Source: Streptomyces spiralis (lineage in GTDB: Bacteria > Actinomycetota > Actinomycetes > Streptomycetales > Streptomycetaceae). Taken from it: a stretch of 64,000 bases of DNA. The position numbers and the translations under genes were made by a program. The notes beneath the pieces are model-generated. The model had not been told where the DNA came from and ran no database searches. It saw only the letters and a list, made by a program, of their open reading frames with translations. Of this stretch, positions 1-8,550 are shown in pieces; within the stretch, counting starts at the first letter, position 1; each line of letters begins with the position of its first letter. Location of the stretch: NCBI RefSeq assembly GCF_014654675.1, contig NZ_BNBC01000002.1, positions 62,001 through 126,000 of the forward strand. The letters run 5' to 3'.

Positions 1-691
1 TGATCTTCTTCGAGCTGTCGCCGTGGACGCGGACCTTGCTCAGCGTCGCCGTGTCACCGTAGTTCTGGTTGATGCCGACGATGGCCTTGCCGGGCGACAT
101 GACGTCGACGTCGCTGACCGCGATCGTGCGCTTGTACTGCGTCTTGCAGTTGCCGCAGGAGCGGACCAGCTTGCCGAAGTCCTCCACCTGGAACTGGGAG
201 ACCGTCAGCTTGCCCGCGCCGTTGAACTGGAACACCTTGTCCGACGCCTTCCTCGCGCCGCCCCCGATCACGCTGTACGAGGAGGACGACGACTTGCCCA
301 GGAAGGTGGCGGCGTCCTCGCCGACGTCCTCCCACCAGACGTTCTGCAGCGTGCAGCTGCCCAGGCAGTGGATGCCGTCGGCGGCGGGGGAGCCGATGAT
401 CACGTTCTTCAGGACGGCGCCGTCGGCCACTTCCAGGAGCGGCCCCTGGTCCTCGTCCTGGCTGCCGCTGCCCAGGTCTCCGCTGCCGTAGAGGCGCTTC
501 ATCCCGTAGTCCTTGGTGCCGGAGACCGAGATGGTCTTGGAGACCGCCTGGCTGCCGTTGGCGGTGGGCCAACTGGCGGCGCTCGCGGGGGAGAGCGCTT
601 CTGTCATGATCATGACAGAAGCGAGTCCGAGTGCGGCGAGGCCGCCGGGCAGTGCGCGCCGCCGGGCGCGCGGACGTGCTTCAGAAGTCAT
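1..691 (-). CDS. secreted pectate lyase, PL3 family (C-terminus beyond window)
   Basis: Reading on the minus strand from ATG at 691, the frame stays open to base 1, so about 230 residues are visible and the C-terminus lies outside. Residues 1 to about 40 form a signal peptide: basic start (MTSEARPRARRR), hydrophobic core and an ASA-type cleavage site. The mature part has the right-handed beta-helix signature of PL3 enzymes: GPLLEVADGAVLKNVIIG, DGIHCLGSCTLQNVWWEDVGEDAA, and a cysteine-containing VRSCGNC turn. PL3 enzymes cut polygalacturonate by beta-elimination and need calcium. AAGGA lies just upstream of the start. The stop of the upstream PL1 gene is only 75 bases away, so the two were probably one pectin-utilisation operon. 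The family call is from recognised motifs. Confidence 0.85.
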   Translation of the reverse strand, partial: MTSEARPRARRRALPGGLAALGLASVMIMTEALSPASAASWPTANGSQAVSKTISVSGTKDYGMKRLYGSGDLGSGSQDEDQGPLLEVADGAVLKNVIIGSPAADGIHCLGSCTLQNVWWEDVGEDAATFLGKSSSSSYSVIGGGARKASDKVFQFNGAGKLTVSQFQVEDFGKLVRSCGNCKTQYKRTIAVSDVDVMSPGKAIVGINQNYGDTATLSKVRVHGDSSKKI

Positions 692-766
692 GTCCCGTTT
701 CCTTCTGTCCTGTCGGGGGTGGGGGGTCTTCTGTGGTGCATCGAGCGGGGTGAGGGGCTCGGGAGG

Positions 767-1860
767 TCAGAGCTTCCCGGCACCCGCACCGGCGGTCACC
801 GAGGCGACCACGCTGGAGGCGGGCTCGGCGGTGTAGCCGTAGGGCGGGTCGGTGAAGGTGCCCACCTGCGAGATCTCGGTGGCGGCTCCGCCGAGGTCGT
901 TGCCGCGCAGGTCGGCGTAGCCGTCCTCGTCGCTGTCCCGGCTGGTGGTGACGGCGACCTGGGTGCTGCGGAAGACGTTGTTCTCGACGAGCGTCTGGGC
1001 GCCCATGCGCGAGTGCACGGCGGTCTCGGCGCCCACGACGTAGTTGTCGTGGAAGTGGCCGGTGCCGAAACGCAGGCTGGGGATGCGGGAGTTGACGTTG
1101 TCGAACCAGTTGTGGTGGTACGTCACCCGCAGGTGCCCGGTGTCCTCGTCGGCGTTGTTGTCGCTGTGGCCGACGAGGGAACCCTTGTAGTGGTCCTTGA
1201 AGACGTTCCAGGACACCGTCACGTAGTCCGAGGCGTGCGAGATGTCGACCAGGCCGTCGTAGTAGTCCTTGCCGTGGTCGCGGTCGGACGACAGGGAGTT
1301 GTGGTCGATCCACACCTTCGTGGAGGACTGGACGGTGATCGCGTCCGTCTTGACCGCCTTGCTGATGCTGAGGTTGCGGATCACCACGTTGGTGACCTTC
1401 TTCAGTCGCAGACCGCCGCCGTGGACCCGGAGGACGAGCCGACGCCGAGCACCGTGGTGTTGGAGCCGACGTCGACCTGGCCGCTCAGCGAGATCGTGCC
1501 GCTGACCCTGACGACCTTGGCCGAGCTGCCCGTGACGGCCGCCTTGAAGGCGTCGAGCGTCGAGACGGTCACCGCCGTGGCCCTGCCGCCGCCGGTCGTC
1601 ACGGCGCCGAACCCGACCGGCGAGCTCTCGGCGGCCCCGGCCGGCCGGGGCAGGGCGAGCACGGCGACGGCGGCGGCGGAGGCCACGAGCGCGCCGCCAG
1701 TGCCGGCCTGCGCGCGGGTAAGCCCGGCCTTCGCGCGTCCGTACGTGGGGGGCGAGTACGCATGCGGATGTGTCCCTTCAGGAGGACCTGTGTACGTGTA
1801 TGTGAACGCCGTACGCCTTTTGGAACGCTGTGTGTGCGGCAGAGTGGCCGAGGAGGTCAC
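767..1860 (-). pseudogene. secreted pectate lyase, PL1 family, broken by a frameshift
   Basis: Two minus-strand frames together encode one PL1 pectate lyase. The first runs from GTG 1860 (RBS AGGAG at 1866-1870). It covers a long 55-residue lead, a signal-like hydrophobic stretch (ALVASAAAVAVLALPRPAGA) and the start of the fold (STLDAFKAAVTGS, NTTVLGVGS), and stops at 1402. The second frame resumes GGGLRLKKVTNVVIRNLSISK near 1420 and runs to 767. It carries the PL1 core: KVWIDHNSLSSDRDH, YYDGLVDISHASDYVTVSWN, HLRVTYHHNWFDN and SRIPSLRFG. One base is missing between about 1402 and 1425, where GSSSG should run into GGGLRL. Everything else is intact, so this is a recent mutation, a sequencing error, or programmed slippage. 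It is the promoter-proximal gene of the pectate lyase pair. Confidence 0.8.
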
Positions 1861-1865
1861 TTTTC

Positions 1866-1921
1866 GCTCCTGTCGGTCACACTGTTGAACAGAACGTAGG
1901 ATGCAAGCGCTTTCTGGTCAA
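1866..1921 (-). promoter_or_regulatory. PL1 promoter with LacI-type operator in the spacer
   Basis: On the minus strand TTGACC (1916-1921) and TACGTT (1893-1898) are separated by exactly 17 bases, a good vegetative-type promoter. The spacer contains GAAAGCGCTTGCA, whose core AAGCGCTT (1905-1912) is an 8-bp palindrome with the central CG typical of LacI-family operators. A repressor bound there would block RNA polymerase directly. The predicted transcript starts near 1884, giving a leader of about 24 bases before GTG 1860 with AGGAG at 1866-1870. The promoter reading is from the sequence; regulator identity is not shown. Confidence 0.6.
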
Positions 1922-1940
1922 CGCCTGGCGCACAAAGTCG

Positions 1941-1954
1941 TGGGAGCGCTCCCT
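1941..1954. promoter_or_regulatory. CebR-box-like palindrome
   Basis: TGGGAGCGCTCCCT differs at one end base from TGGGAGCGCTCCCA, the published 14-bp box of the cellulose-utilisation repressor CebR in streptomycetes. It lies 20 bases upstream of the pectate lyase -35 element and about 135 bases upstream of the divergent gene at 2089. It could tie the pectinase promoter to cello-oligosaccharide sensing. The match is visible; binding is inferred. Confidence 0.45.
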
Positions 1955-2088
1955 CGGAGAGCCCGGGGAGACAGGGGTCGGGTGGCGCGTGCGCAGCCCC
2001 TGGCGTTCCCTGAGAAATGGCGGGATGACCAGCACTGTCGCGGGCACCCGGCCACGGAAAGGGATCTCACCCCCAGGCGAGGAGAGTC

Positions 2089-2895
2089 ATGGCTGAGCAG
2101 AAGTCGTCGTCGATCCTTACGGCGCCCCTGCATGGCGCTGCCTCGGTGCTGCGGCGGGTACCCGGCGCAGGGCTCGTGGGCAAGGCCGCCCAGGGAACGC
2201 TCGAGAAGGTCGGCGCCGTGTCGCCGAGGGGCCGGCGGATCGCGGTCTACACGGGGGCCGGGGTGCTCGGCGTCGCCGGAGTGGTGGAGTGGCCGGTCGC
2301 CCTCACGGGCGCGGCCGTGGCCTGGCTGACCCAGCCGAGGCCCGATCACCCCGAACGAGCCGGACAGCCGCCGCAGGCCCTGGGCACCGCACCGGACGGC
2401 GGCCTGGAAACCGGAGAGGCCATGCCGGTCAGCGAACCGGCGGCCCGCAACGTCGCACGACCCACCGGCACCACGGCCGCCGCCCGGCAGGCCGCGCGCA
2501 AACGCGCCGCCGCCACCCGCGAAGGTGCCGAGGACATCGGCACCGCGGCCCTCAGGTCTCCCGGCACCCGGAGCCGGACCAGGCCGTCCGCAGGCAGGAC
2601 CTCCGCGGCCAAGCCGGCGACGGCCAAGGCCGCCGCCACCGCGAAGGCGCCGACGGGCGGCACCGCCACGAGCAAGGCGTCCACGCGCAAGGCCGCCACG
2701 GCCAAGGCGGCCACCACCAGGTCCGCCACCACATCCGCCACGAGCAAGGCCACCCGTACCCGTAAGACCGCCGCCGGCAAGGCTGCCACCGCCAAAGCCG
2801 CCACCGGCAAGGCCACCACGGCGAAGGCGTCCTCCAGCAGGTCCACCACGGGGACGCTCGGTCCGACGGCGCGGCGCGCCCGTACCACCGGCTGA
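2089..2895 (+). CDS. membrane-associated protein with Ala/Lys/Thr-rich repeat tail
   Basis: A 268-residue protein of unknown function, starting at ATG 2089 after GGCGAGGAGAG. Residues about 43 to 78 (RRIAVYTGAGVLGVAGVVEWPVALTGAAVAWL) look like one or two membrane segments. Roughly residues 130 to 255 are a low-complexity tail of repeats such as KAATAKAAT, KATTAKASS and TGKATT, rich in lysine, alanine and threonine and resembling histone-H1-like bacterial tails. The stop is 8 bases before the start of the giant P-type ATPase, so the two are probably co-transcribed. This protein may be a small accessory subunit, or may use its basic tail to bind nucleic acid, cell-wall polymer or membrane. No domain is recognised. 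Confidence 0.7.
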   Translation: MAEQKSSSILTAPLHGAASVLRRVPGAGLVGKAAQGTLEKVGAVSPRGRRIAVYTGAGVLGVAGVVEWPVALTGAAVAWLTQPRPDHPERAGQPPQALGTAPDGGLETGEAMPVSEPAARNVARPTGTTAAARQAARKRAAATREGAEDIGTAALRSPGTRSRTRPSAGRTSAAKPATAKAAATAKAPTGGTATSKASTRKAATAKAATTRSATTSATSKATRTRKTAAGKAATAKAATGKATTAKASSSRSTTGTLGPTARRARTTG

Positions 2896-2903
2896 GGGAC
2901 GTC

Positions 2904-5900
2904 ATGGTGCTCGGTCTGCTGACGGTCCCGGCGGCAGCCGCGCGACGGCTGAACGAGGCGCCCCGGCTGCTGGCGCGGGCGGCGGCCCCGGCGGTCGGGG
3001 TGGCCGCCGGGACGATGGCCGGCACGGCTCGCGCCGGCGTGCACGGCCTGGACGTGGCGGCGCGGGTGGTGCGGGTCGCGCGCAACGCGCTGCCCGGCGC
3101 GGGGGTCCATTGGCGCTCCGGCACGCGCGCGCACTTCGCGCTGCGCCCCGCCGAGCCGGAGCGGGTCCGGCGCGCCGGCGGCACCGAGCACCTGGCGCGC
3201 CGCGTCGCGGCCGCCCTGGCCGAGCACCCCGACGTGCTGTTCGCCTACTGGGACCAGGGGCTCGGGCGTCTGGTCGTCACCGCCACCCAGGAGGAGGCCG
3301 CCGAACGGGTGATGGATCGCGCGGCCCAACTGGCCGCCCAGCACGATCTGACGCTGGCGGGCGGCGATCCCGAGGAGACGACCCATCCGGCCGACCCCGC
3401 GGGGGTGCGGTTCGCCGCGGCCACGCTCGCCGCCGACGTCGTCGGCATCGCCGCGGGACTGACCGCCGGCGCCCTGCGGCTGCCGCCGTCACCGCGCATG
3501 GCGACCGCCATGGTGACGCTGCTGCGCGAGAACCCGCGCTTTCGGGCGCGGCTGCGCGCCCGGCTGGGCCACCAGCGGATGGACCTCCTGCTGGCCTGCG
3601 CCAACGCGGCCGTCCACGGCGCCGGGCAGACCCCCACCTCGCTCGTGCTCGACGGGGTGCTGCGCTCCTGCCAGCTGGCCGAGACGGTGGCCCGCTCGGC
3701 CGCGTTCGACACGGTCCACGACCGGCTGTGCGCCCCGGACCGGGTCAGCGTCGCCGCCGGCGCCTTCCCCCGCCCGCCGCTGCGCCTGACCCCGGCCCAG
3801 GAGTACGCCGAACACGCCTCCGCAGGCAGTCTGCTGGGAGCGGCGGTGACCCTGATGGTCAAGCACGACGCCGCCGAGGCGGCCGAGGCGGTGCTGGCCG
3901 GCTCGCCCAAGGCCGCGCGCTACGGGCCCGCCCTGTTCCACTCGGTGCTGAGCGCGTCGCTGGCACGCACCGGCGTGCTGGTGCGGGATACGGAACGGCT
4001 GCGGCAGCTGGGGATGACCGGCACCGTCGTGCTGCACCCGAGCGCGCTGCGCACCGAGACCGGGGACGTCGATCCGTGGGCGGAGCCCGTGCTCGACGCG
4101 GCCCGCCGGGCCCGGCTCAAGGTCGTTCTCGTCGACGACCCGGCCCTGGAGGACCTCACCGGCCTCGCCGACGAGGTCGTGGACGCCCGGCGGCCCCTGG
4201 ACGACGTGGTGTACGGGCTGCGCGGCGGCGAGGACGAGGGCGTGGTGCTCACCGTCGCCCGGATGCGGTCGGCCGACGAGCAGGGCCTCCTGGCCGGGCT
4301 GCGCGCAAGCGACATCGCCGTCGCCCTCGCCGACCGCGACAGCGCCGTCGTCTGGAGCGCGGACATCCTGGCCGTGCACGGTCTGCCCGACGTGTGGCGG
4401 GTACTGACCGCGGTCAGGGCCGCCCGCGCCGTCGGCCGGCGGGCGCAGATGCTGGCCCGGTCCGGCGCCGCGCTGTCCGGGCTGCTCGTCGCCGTCGGCG
4501 AGTCCAAGGGCGGACGCGGGCGCCGGTCCGTACTGCCCGGGCTGCGGCACGCACCGGTCGACGCGGCGGCGGCCGCGGCCCTGCTGTCCGGGGCGCGGGC
4601 CGCCCTGGGGGTCGCGGCCGCCCGCGCCCCGCACCCCAGCCCGCGCGTGCACTGGCACGAGCTGGACTCGGAGGAGGCGCGCGAGCAACTGGAGCACGAA
4701 CCGGCCGCCGTACCGACCGCGTTCGAGCAGGCCACCGCCCGCCTCCGCAAGGCCGCCGACGGCGTCGCCCGGCACCCGGCCCTGACCCCCGTGCGCTGGA
4801 CCTACGAGCTCGGCGCGGCCGTACGCGGCGAACTGCACGACCCCCTCACCCCGGTGCTGGCCGTCGGCTCGGCGGCATCCGCGATCCTCGGCTCCATGCT
4901 GGACGCCCTGCTCGTCGTCGGCGCCCTGGACCTGAACGCCCTCGTCGGCGGCGTGCAGCGGCTGCGCGCCGAGCGGGCGCTGTCCGGGCTGCTCGCCGAC
5001 CAGAAACGCAAGGCGCGCCTCGCACCCCCGGACACGGAGGCCCCGGCCGGCGGCACCCGCACGGTCGACGCCGGCAAGCTGCGTCCGGGCGATGTGATCG
5101 AACTGAAGGGCGACGACGTCGTGCCCGCCGACGCGCGCCTGCTGTGGGAGGAGGGCCTGGAGGTCGACGAGTCCGCGCTGACCGGGGAGTCCCTGCCGGT
5201 GCAGAAGCAGACCGCACCGACCCCGCACGCGGCCGTCGCCGACCGGCGGTGCATGGTCTTCGAGGGCACGACCGTGGTGGGCGGGCGGGCCCGGGCCGTC
5301 GTGGTGGACATCGGGGAGCACACCGAGGCCGCCCGCGCCGTGCACCTCGCCGCCCGTACGCCCCCGGCCGGCGGAGTCCAGGCCAGGCTCCAGGAACTCA
5401 CCCGCAAGGCCCTGCCGTTGACGCTGGCGGGCGGTGCCGCGGTGACGGGCATCGCGCTGCTGCGCGGCACCCCTGTCCACGAGGCGGTCAGCGGCGGCGT
5501 GGCCGTCGCCGTGGCCGCCGTTCCCGAGGGCCTGCCGCTGGTGGCCACGGTGGCCCAGCTGGCTGCGGCCAGGCGGCTCACCCGGGGCGGCGTGCTCGTG
5601 CGCACCCCGCGCACCCTGGAGGCGCTGGGCCGCATGGACACCCTCTGCTTCGACAAGACCGGCACGCTCACCGAGAACCGGCTGCGCCTGGTGCGCGTCA
5701 GCGACACGGGCGGCACGGTCCACGCGGTGCGCGACGAGGCCGCCGCGGAGACGCTGCGCGCGGCCGCGCGGGCCTGCCCGCGGGTCAACGGCGGCTCCGA
5801 CCGGCCGGTGCACGCCACCGACGAGGCCGTCCTGGACGCGGCCCGCCCCGACCCGGAGTGGACCCAGCTCGAAGGCCTCGGCTTCGAGGCCGCCCGCGGC

Positions 5901-7268
5901 TACGCGGCCGCCGTGGGCCGCGACGCGGACGGACCGCGGGTGCTCGTGGTCAAGGGCGCCCCGGAGACCGTCCTGCCCGCCTGCCCGGACCTCCCGACCC
6001 ACGCCTCCGACGCCGCGCACGCCCTGGCCGGCGACGGGCTGCGGGTCCTGGCGGTGGCCCGGCGGCGGCTCGCCGCGCGCGAGAAGGAGACGGACGTACT
6101 CGAACAACCCCTGGCGGGACTGGAGTTCGCGGGTCTGCTGGCGCTGTCGGACGTGCCGCGCGAGACCTCCACGGCGCTCGTCCACGGCCTCTACGAGGAG
6201 GGTGTCCGGCCGGTCATGCTCACCGGCGACCACCCGCAGACCGCGCGGGCGATCGCCATGGAACTCGGCTGGCCGGCCGACACCCCCGTGGTCACCGGGG
6301 ACGAACTGGCCGCCGCCGACCGCTCGGCCCGGGCCCGCATGCTGCGCGACGCGGGCGTGGTGGCCAGGGTCGCGCCCGAGCAGAAGCTCCAGGTCGTCGA
6401 GGCGTTGCGGGACGCGGGCCGGGTGGTCGGCATGGTCGGCGACGGCGCCAACGACGCCGCGGCGATCCGCGCCGCCGACATCGGCGTGGGCATCAACGCG
6501 CGGGGCTCGGCGGCCGCGCGCAACGCCGCGGACATCGTCCTCACCGACGACGACCTCACCGTCCTGATCGACGCGATCGGCGAGGGCCGCGCCCTGTGGC
6601 ACAGCGTTGCGGACGCCATCGCCATCCTCATCGGCGGCAACGCCGGCGAGGTCGGCTTCGGCATCCTCGGCACCCTGATGTCGGGCAGGGCGCCGCTGTC
6701 CACCCGGCAGATGCTGATGGTGAACCTGTTCACCGACCTGTTCCCGGCGATGGCGGTCGCGGTGACGCCCAAGGAGGACGTCGAGCAGGCCCAGGCCGGA
6801 TCGCCCGAGGACGCGGCCGGCGGTGTCCTCGGGGAGCCGCTGATCCGGCAGATCCGCCACCGCGCCCTGACGACCTGTCTGGGCGCGGTCACGGCCTGGC
6901 TGATCGGACGCTTCACACCGGGCAGCGCCCGCCGCTCCGGCACGATGGCCCTGTGCGGTGTGGTCGGCACCCAGCTCGCCCAGACGCTCCTCGACCGGCG
7001 CGACAGCCCGCTGGTCCGGGTGACGTCCCTCGGCTCCGCCGTCGCCCTCGTCGCCCTGGTCCAGACCCCGGGCGTCAGCCGCGTCTTCGGCTGCACTCCT
7101 CTGGGACCGGTCGCCTGGGCCGGCGTCGTCGCGGCCATCGCCCTCGCCCTCGCGGGCCAGCGGACACTGCCCCGCCTGGAGGAGACGGTGTCCCGCCTGC
7201 TGCCGCCGCGCTGGGGGAGCGGGGCCGGAGGGGGCTTCCGGGCCGGCCGGACGCGGCTCCAGGAGTGA
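2904..7268 (+). CDS. large cation-transporting P-type ATPase (CtpI-like)
   Basis: A 1454-residue P-type ATPase, nearly twice the usual size, in the range of mycobacterial CtpI. The C-terminal half has the full catalytic set: TGES (actuator, about residue 758), PEGLPL (membrane segment 4, about 873), DKTGT (phosphorylated Asp, about 917), KGAPE (nucleotide site), and GDGANDAAAIRAADIGVGI (hinge, about 1178). PEGLPL without CPC and the P2-like layout point away from heavy-metal P1B pumps, and Mg or Ca has been suggested for relatives. The N-terminal 650 residues are a poorly characterised repeat region with degenerate halves (AERVMDRAAQLAAQH; GTVVLHPSALR). ATG 2904 follows GAGGGACGTC and closely follows the repeat-tail gene. 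The substrate is not readable from sequence. Confidence 0.85.
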   Translation: MVLGLLTVPAAAARRLNEAPRLLARAAAPAVGVAAGTMAGTARAGVHGLDVAARVVRVARNALPGAGVHWRSGTRAHFALRPAEPERVRRAGGTEHLARRVAAALAEHPDVLFAYWDQGLGRLVVTATQEEAAERVMDRAAQLAAQHDLTLAGGDPEETTHPADPAGVRFAAATLAADVVGIAAGLTAGALRLPPSPRMATAMVTLLRENPRFRARLRARLGHQRMDLLLACANAAVHGAGQTPTSLVLDGVLRSCQLAETVARSAAFDTVHDRLCAPDRVSVAAGAFPRPPLRLTPAQEYAEHASAGSLLGAAVTLMVKHDAAEAAEAVLAGSPKAARYGPALFHSVLSASLARTGVLVRDTERLRQLGMTGTVVLHPSALRTETGDVDPWAEPVLDAARRARLKVVLVDDPALEDLTGLADEVVDARRPLDDVVYGLRGGEDEGVVLTVARMRSADEQGLLAGLRASDIAVALADRDSAVVWSADILAVHGLPDVWRVLTAVRAARAVGRRAQMLARSGAALSGLLVAVGESKGGRGRRSVLPGLRHAPVDAAAAAALLSGARAALGVAAARAPHPSPRVHWHELDSEEAREQLEHEPAAVPTAFEQATARLRKAADGVARHPALTPVRWTYELGAAVRGELHDPLTPVLAVGSAASAILGSMLDALLVVGALDLNALVGGVQRLRAERALSGLLADQKRKARLAPPDTEAPAGGTRTVDAGKLRPGDVIELKGDDVVPADARLLWEEGLEVDESALTGESLPVQKQTAPTPHAAVADRRCMVFEGTTVVGGRARAVVVDIGEHTEAARAVHLAARTPPAGGVQARLQELTRKALPLTLAGGAAVTGIALLRGTPVHEAVSGGVAVAVAAVPEGLPLVATVAQLAAARRLTRGGVLVRTPRTLEALGRMDTLCFDKTGTLTENRLRLVRVSDTGGTVHAVRDEAAAETLRAAARACPRVNGGSDRPVHATDEAVLDAARPDPEWTQLEGLGFEAARGYAAAVGRDADGPRVLVVKGAPETVLPACPDLPTHASDAAHALAGDGLRVLAVARRRLAAREKETDVLEQPLAGLEFAGLLALSDVPRETSTALVHGLYEEGVRPVMLTGDHPQTARAIAMELGWPADTPVVTGDELAAADRSARARMLRDAGVVARVAPEQKLQVVEALRDAGRVVGMVGDGANDAAAIRAADIGVGINARGSAAARNAADIVLTDDDLTVLIDAIGEGRALWHSVADAIAILIGGNAGEVGFGILGTLMSGRAPLSTRQMLMVNLFTDLFPAMAVAVTPKEDVEQAQAGSPEDAAGGVLGEPLIRQIRHRALTTCLGAVTAWLIGRFTPGSARRSGTMALCGVVGTQLAQTLLDRRDSPLVRVTSLGSAVALVALVQTPGVSRVFGCTPLGPVAWAGVVAAIALALAGQRTLPRLEETVSRLLPPRWGSGAGGGFRAGRTRLQE

Positions 7269-7301
7269 CGGCCACGACTCCAGGGCTGACGGGCGCTGCC
7301 C

Positions 7302-7342
7302 GGAGCGGGTCGTCAGGCGGAGCGGGTCGTCAGACGGAGCGG
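7302..7342. repeat. 17-bp tandem repeat, about 2.4 copies
   Basis: GGAGCGGGTCGTCAGGC (7302-7318), GGAGCGGGTCGTCAGAC (7319-7335) and a partial third copy run through the stop codon of the minus-strand oxidoreductase into the gap after the ATPase. The unit contains the TGA-containing end of that gene, so local duplication of the gene end is the simplest origin. Confidence 0.6.
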
Positions 7343-8409
7343 TGGTACTGGTCGGGGACGTGTACCTGGCCGCCCAGTTCGCGGGCCGCGTGGCGGGCCC
7401 AGGACGGGTTGCGCAGCAGTTCGCGGCCCAGGAGGACCGCGTCGGCCTCGCCGTTGGCGACGATCTTCTCCGCTTGCTCCACGTCGGTGATGAGTCCCAC
7501 GGCGGCGACCGCCAGCGGCGATTCGGCCTTCACGCGCGTCGCGAACGGCACCTGGTATCCGGGCCCCGTCGGAATGCTCGCGCCGGGGGCGTTGCCGCCG
7601 GTGGAGACGTCGAGCAGATCGACACCGTGCGCGTGCAGCTCGGCCGCGAAGCGCACCGTGTCGTCCGCGGTCCAGCCGGCGTCCTCCAGCCAGTCGGTCG
7701 CGGAGATGCGGAAGAAGAGCGGCTTGTCCTCGGGCCACACCGCGCGCACCGCGTCGACGACCTCGAGGGCGAAGCGCACCCGGTTCTCGTACGAGCCGCC
7801 GTAGGCGTCGGTGCGGTGGTTGGAGTGCGGGGAGAGGAACTCGTTGATCAGGTAGCCGTGGGCACCGTGGATCTCGGCGATCTCGAAGCCCGCGGCCAGG
7901 GCCCGCCGTGCGGCGTCCGCGAACTGCCGGACGACTTCCTGGATCTGATCGGCGCTCAGCTCGTGCGGGACCGGGTGCTGGTCGGCGAAGGCGACAGCGC
8001 TCGGCGCCACCGGCCGCCAGCCGAGCTCCTCCGCTCCGAGGGGCGCACCGCCCTTCCACGGCTGGTCCGTCGACGCCTTGCGGCCGGCGTGCGCCAGCTG
8101 GATCGCGGGCACGGTGCCCTGGCTCTTCAGGAAGCCGGTGATCCGGCGGAACGCCTCGGCCTGGGTGTCGTTCCAGATGCCCAGGTCGTACGGCGAGATC
8201 CGGCCCTCCGGCGACACCGCGGTGGCCTCCACGATGATCAGGCCCGTGCCGCCGGTCGCCCGCGCCGCGTAGTGGGCGAAGTGCCAGTCCCGCGGGACGC
8301 CGGCCGCGGGCCCCGTGGGCTCGGCCGAGTACTGGCACATCGGGGGCATCCAGACCCGGTTCGGGATCGTCACTTCACGCAGTGCGTAGGGCTCGAAGAG
8401 CGCACTCAT
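7330..8409 (-). CDS. old yellow enzyme, NADH:flavin oxidoreductase (YqjM-like)
   Basis: FMN-dependent ene-reductase of 359 residues, a cytosolic TIM barrel that reduces activated C=C bonds with NAD(P)H. Landmarks: MSALFEPYALREVTIPNRVWMPPMCQYS at the start (the YqjM-type Cys that tunes FMN), QLAHAGRKAS, EIHGAHGYLINEFLSPHSNHRTDAYGGS, ENRVRF, and a phosphate-binding end ADAVLLGRELLRNPSW. ATG 8409 is chosen because GGAG lies 7 bases upstream and the protein then begins where the family begins; ATG 8421 and GTG/ATG further out are possible. It diverges from an ArsR regulator with several inverted repeats between them, so it is probably induced by an electrophile or ligand sensed by that repressor. 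Confidence 0.88.
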   Translation of the reverse strand: MSALFEPYALREVTIPNRVWMPPMCQYSAEPTGPAAGVPRDWHFAHYAARATGGTGLIIVEATAVSPEGRISPYDLGIWNDTQAEAFRRITGFLKSQGTVPAIQLAHAGRKASTDQPWKGGAPLGAEELGWRPVAPSAVAFADQHPVPHELSADQIQEVVRQFADAARRALAAGFEIAEIHGAHGYLINEFLSPHSNHRTDAYGGSYENRVRFALEVVDAVRAVWPEDKPLFFRISATDWLEDAGWTADDTVRFAAELHAHGVDLLDVSTGGNAPGASIPTGPGYQVPFATRVKAESPLAVAAVGLITDVEQAEKIVANGEADAVLLGRELLRNPSWARHAARELGGQVHVPDQYHRSV

Positions 8410-8469
8410 GGCGGACTCCATTTCGTCACGGGGACCGGTCGCGTTCGTCACCGGACCGATCGCGACTTG

Positions 8470-8538
8470 TACGATAGCTCTCGTAGTACGTTGGCTGTCA
8501 AACTACGATGCTTCTCGTAGAATGAGGCACTCGTACGA
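8470..8538. promoter_or_regulatory. cluster of inverted repeats between OYE and ArsR genes
   Basis: Three related elements sit in the divergent gap: TACGA-N6-TCGTA (8470-8485), CTACGA-N6-TCGTAG (8503-8520), and the short palindrome TCGTACGA (8531-8538). The first two have the same 6-base spacer and centres 34 bases apart, about three helical turns. They fit operator sites for the adjacent ArsR-family repressor controlling both genes. Binding is inferred. Confidence 0.6.
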
Positions 8539-8550
8539 AGTGGAGCCGCC

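Noticed and set aside
2525..7804. Very long open frames in other phases over the P-type ATPase and other GC-rich genes
   Set aside because: They are Arg/Pro/Gly-rich, have no domains and only mirror the codon bias of the true gene. The same applies to the long opposite-strand frames over many genes.
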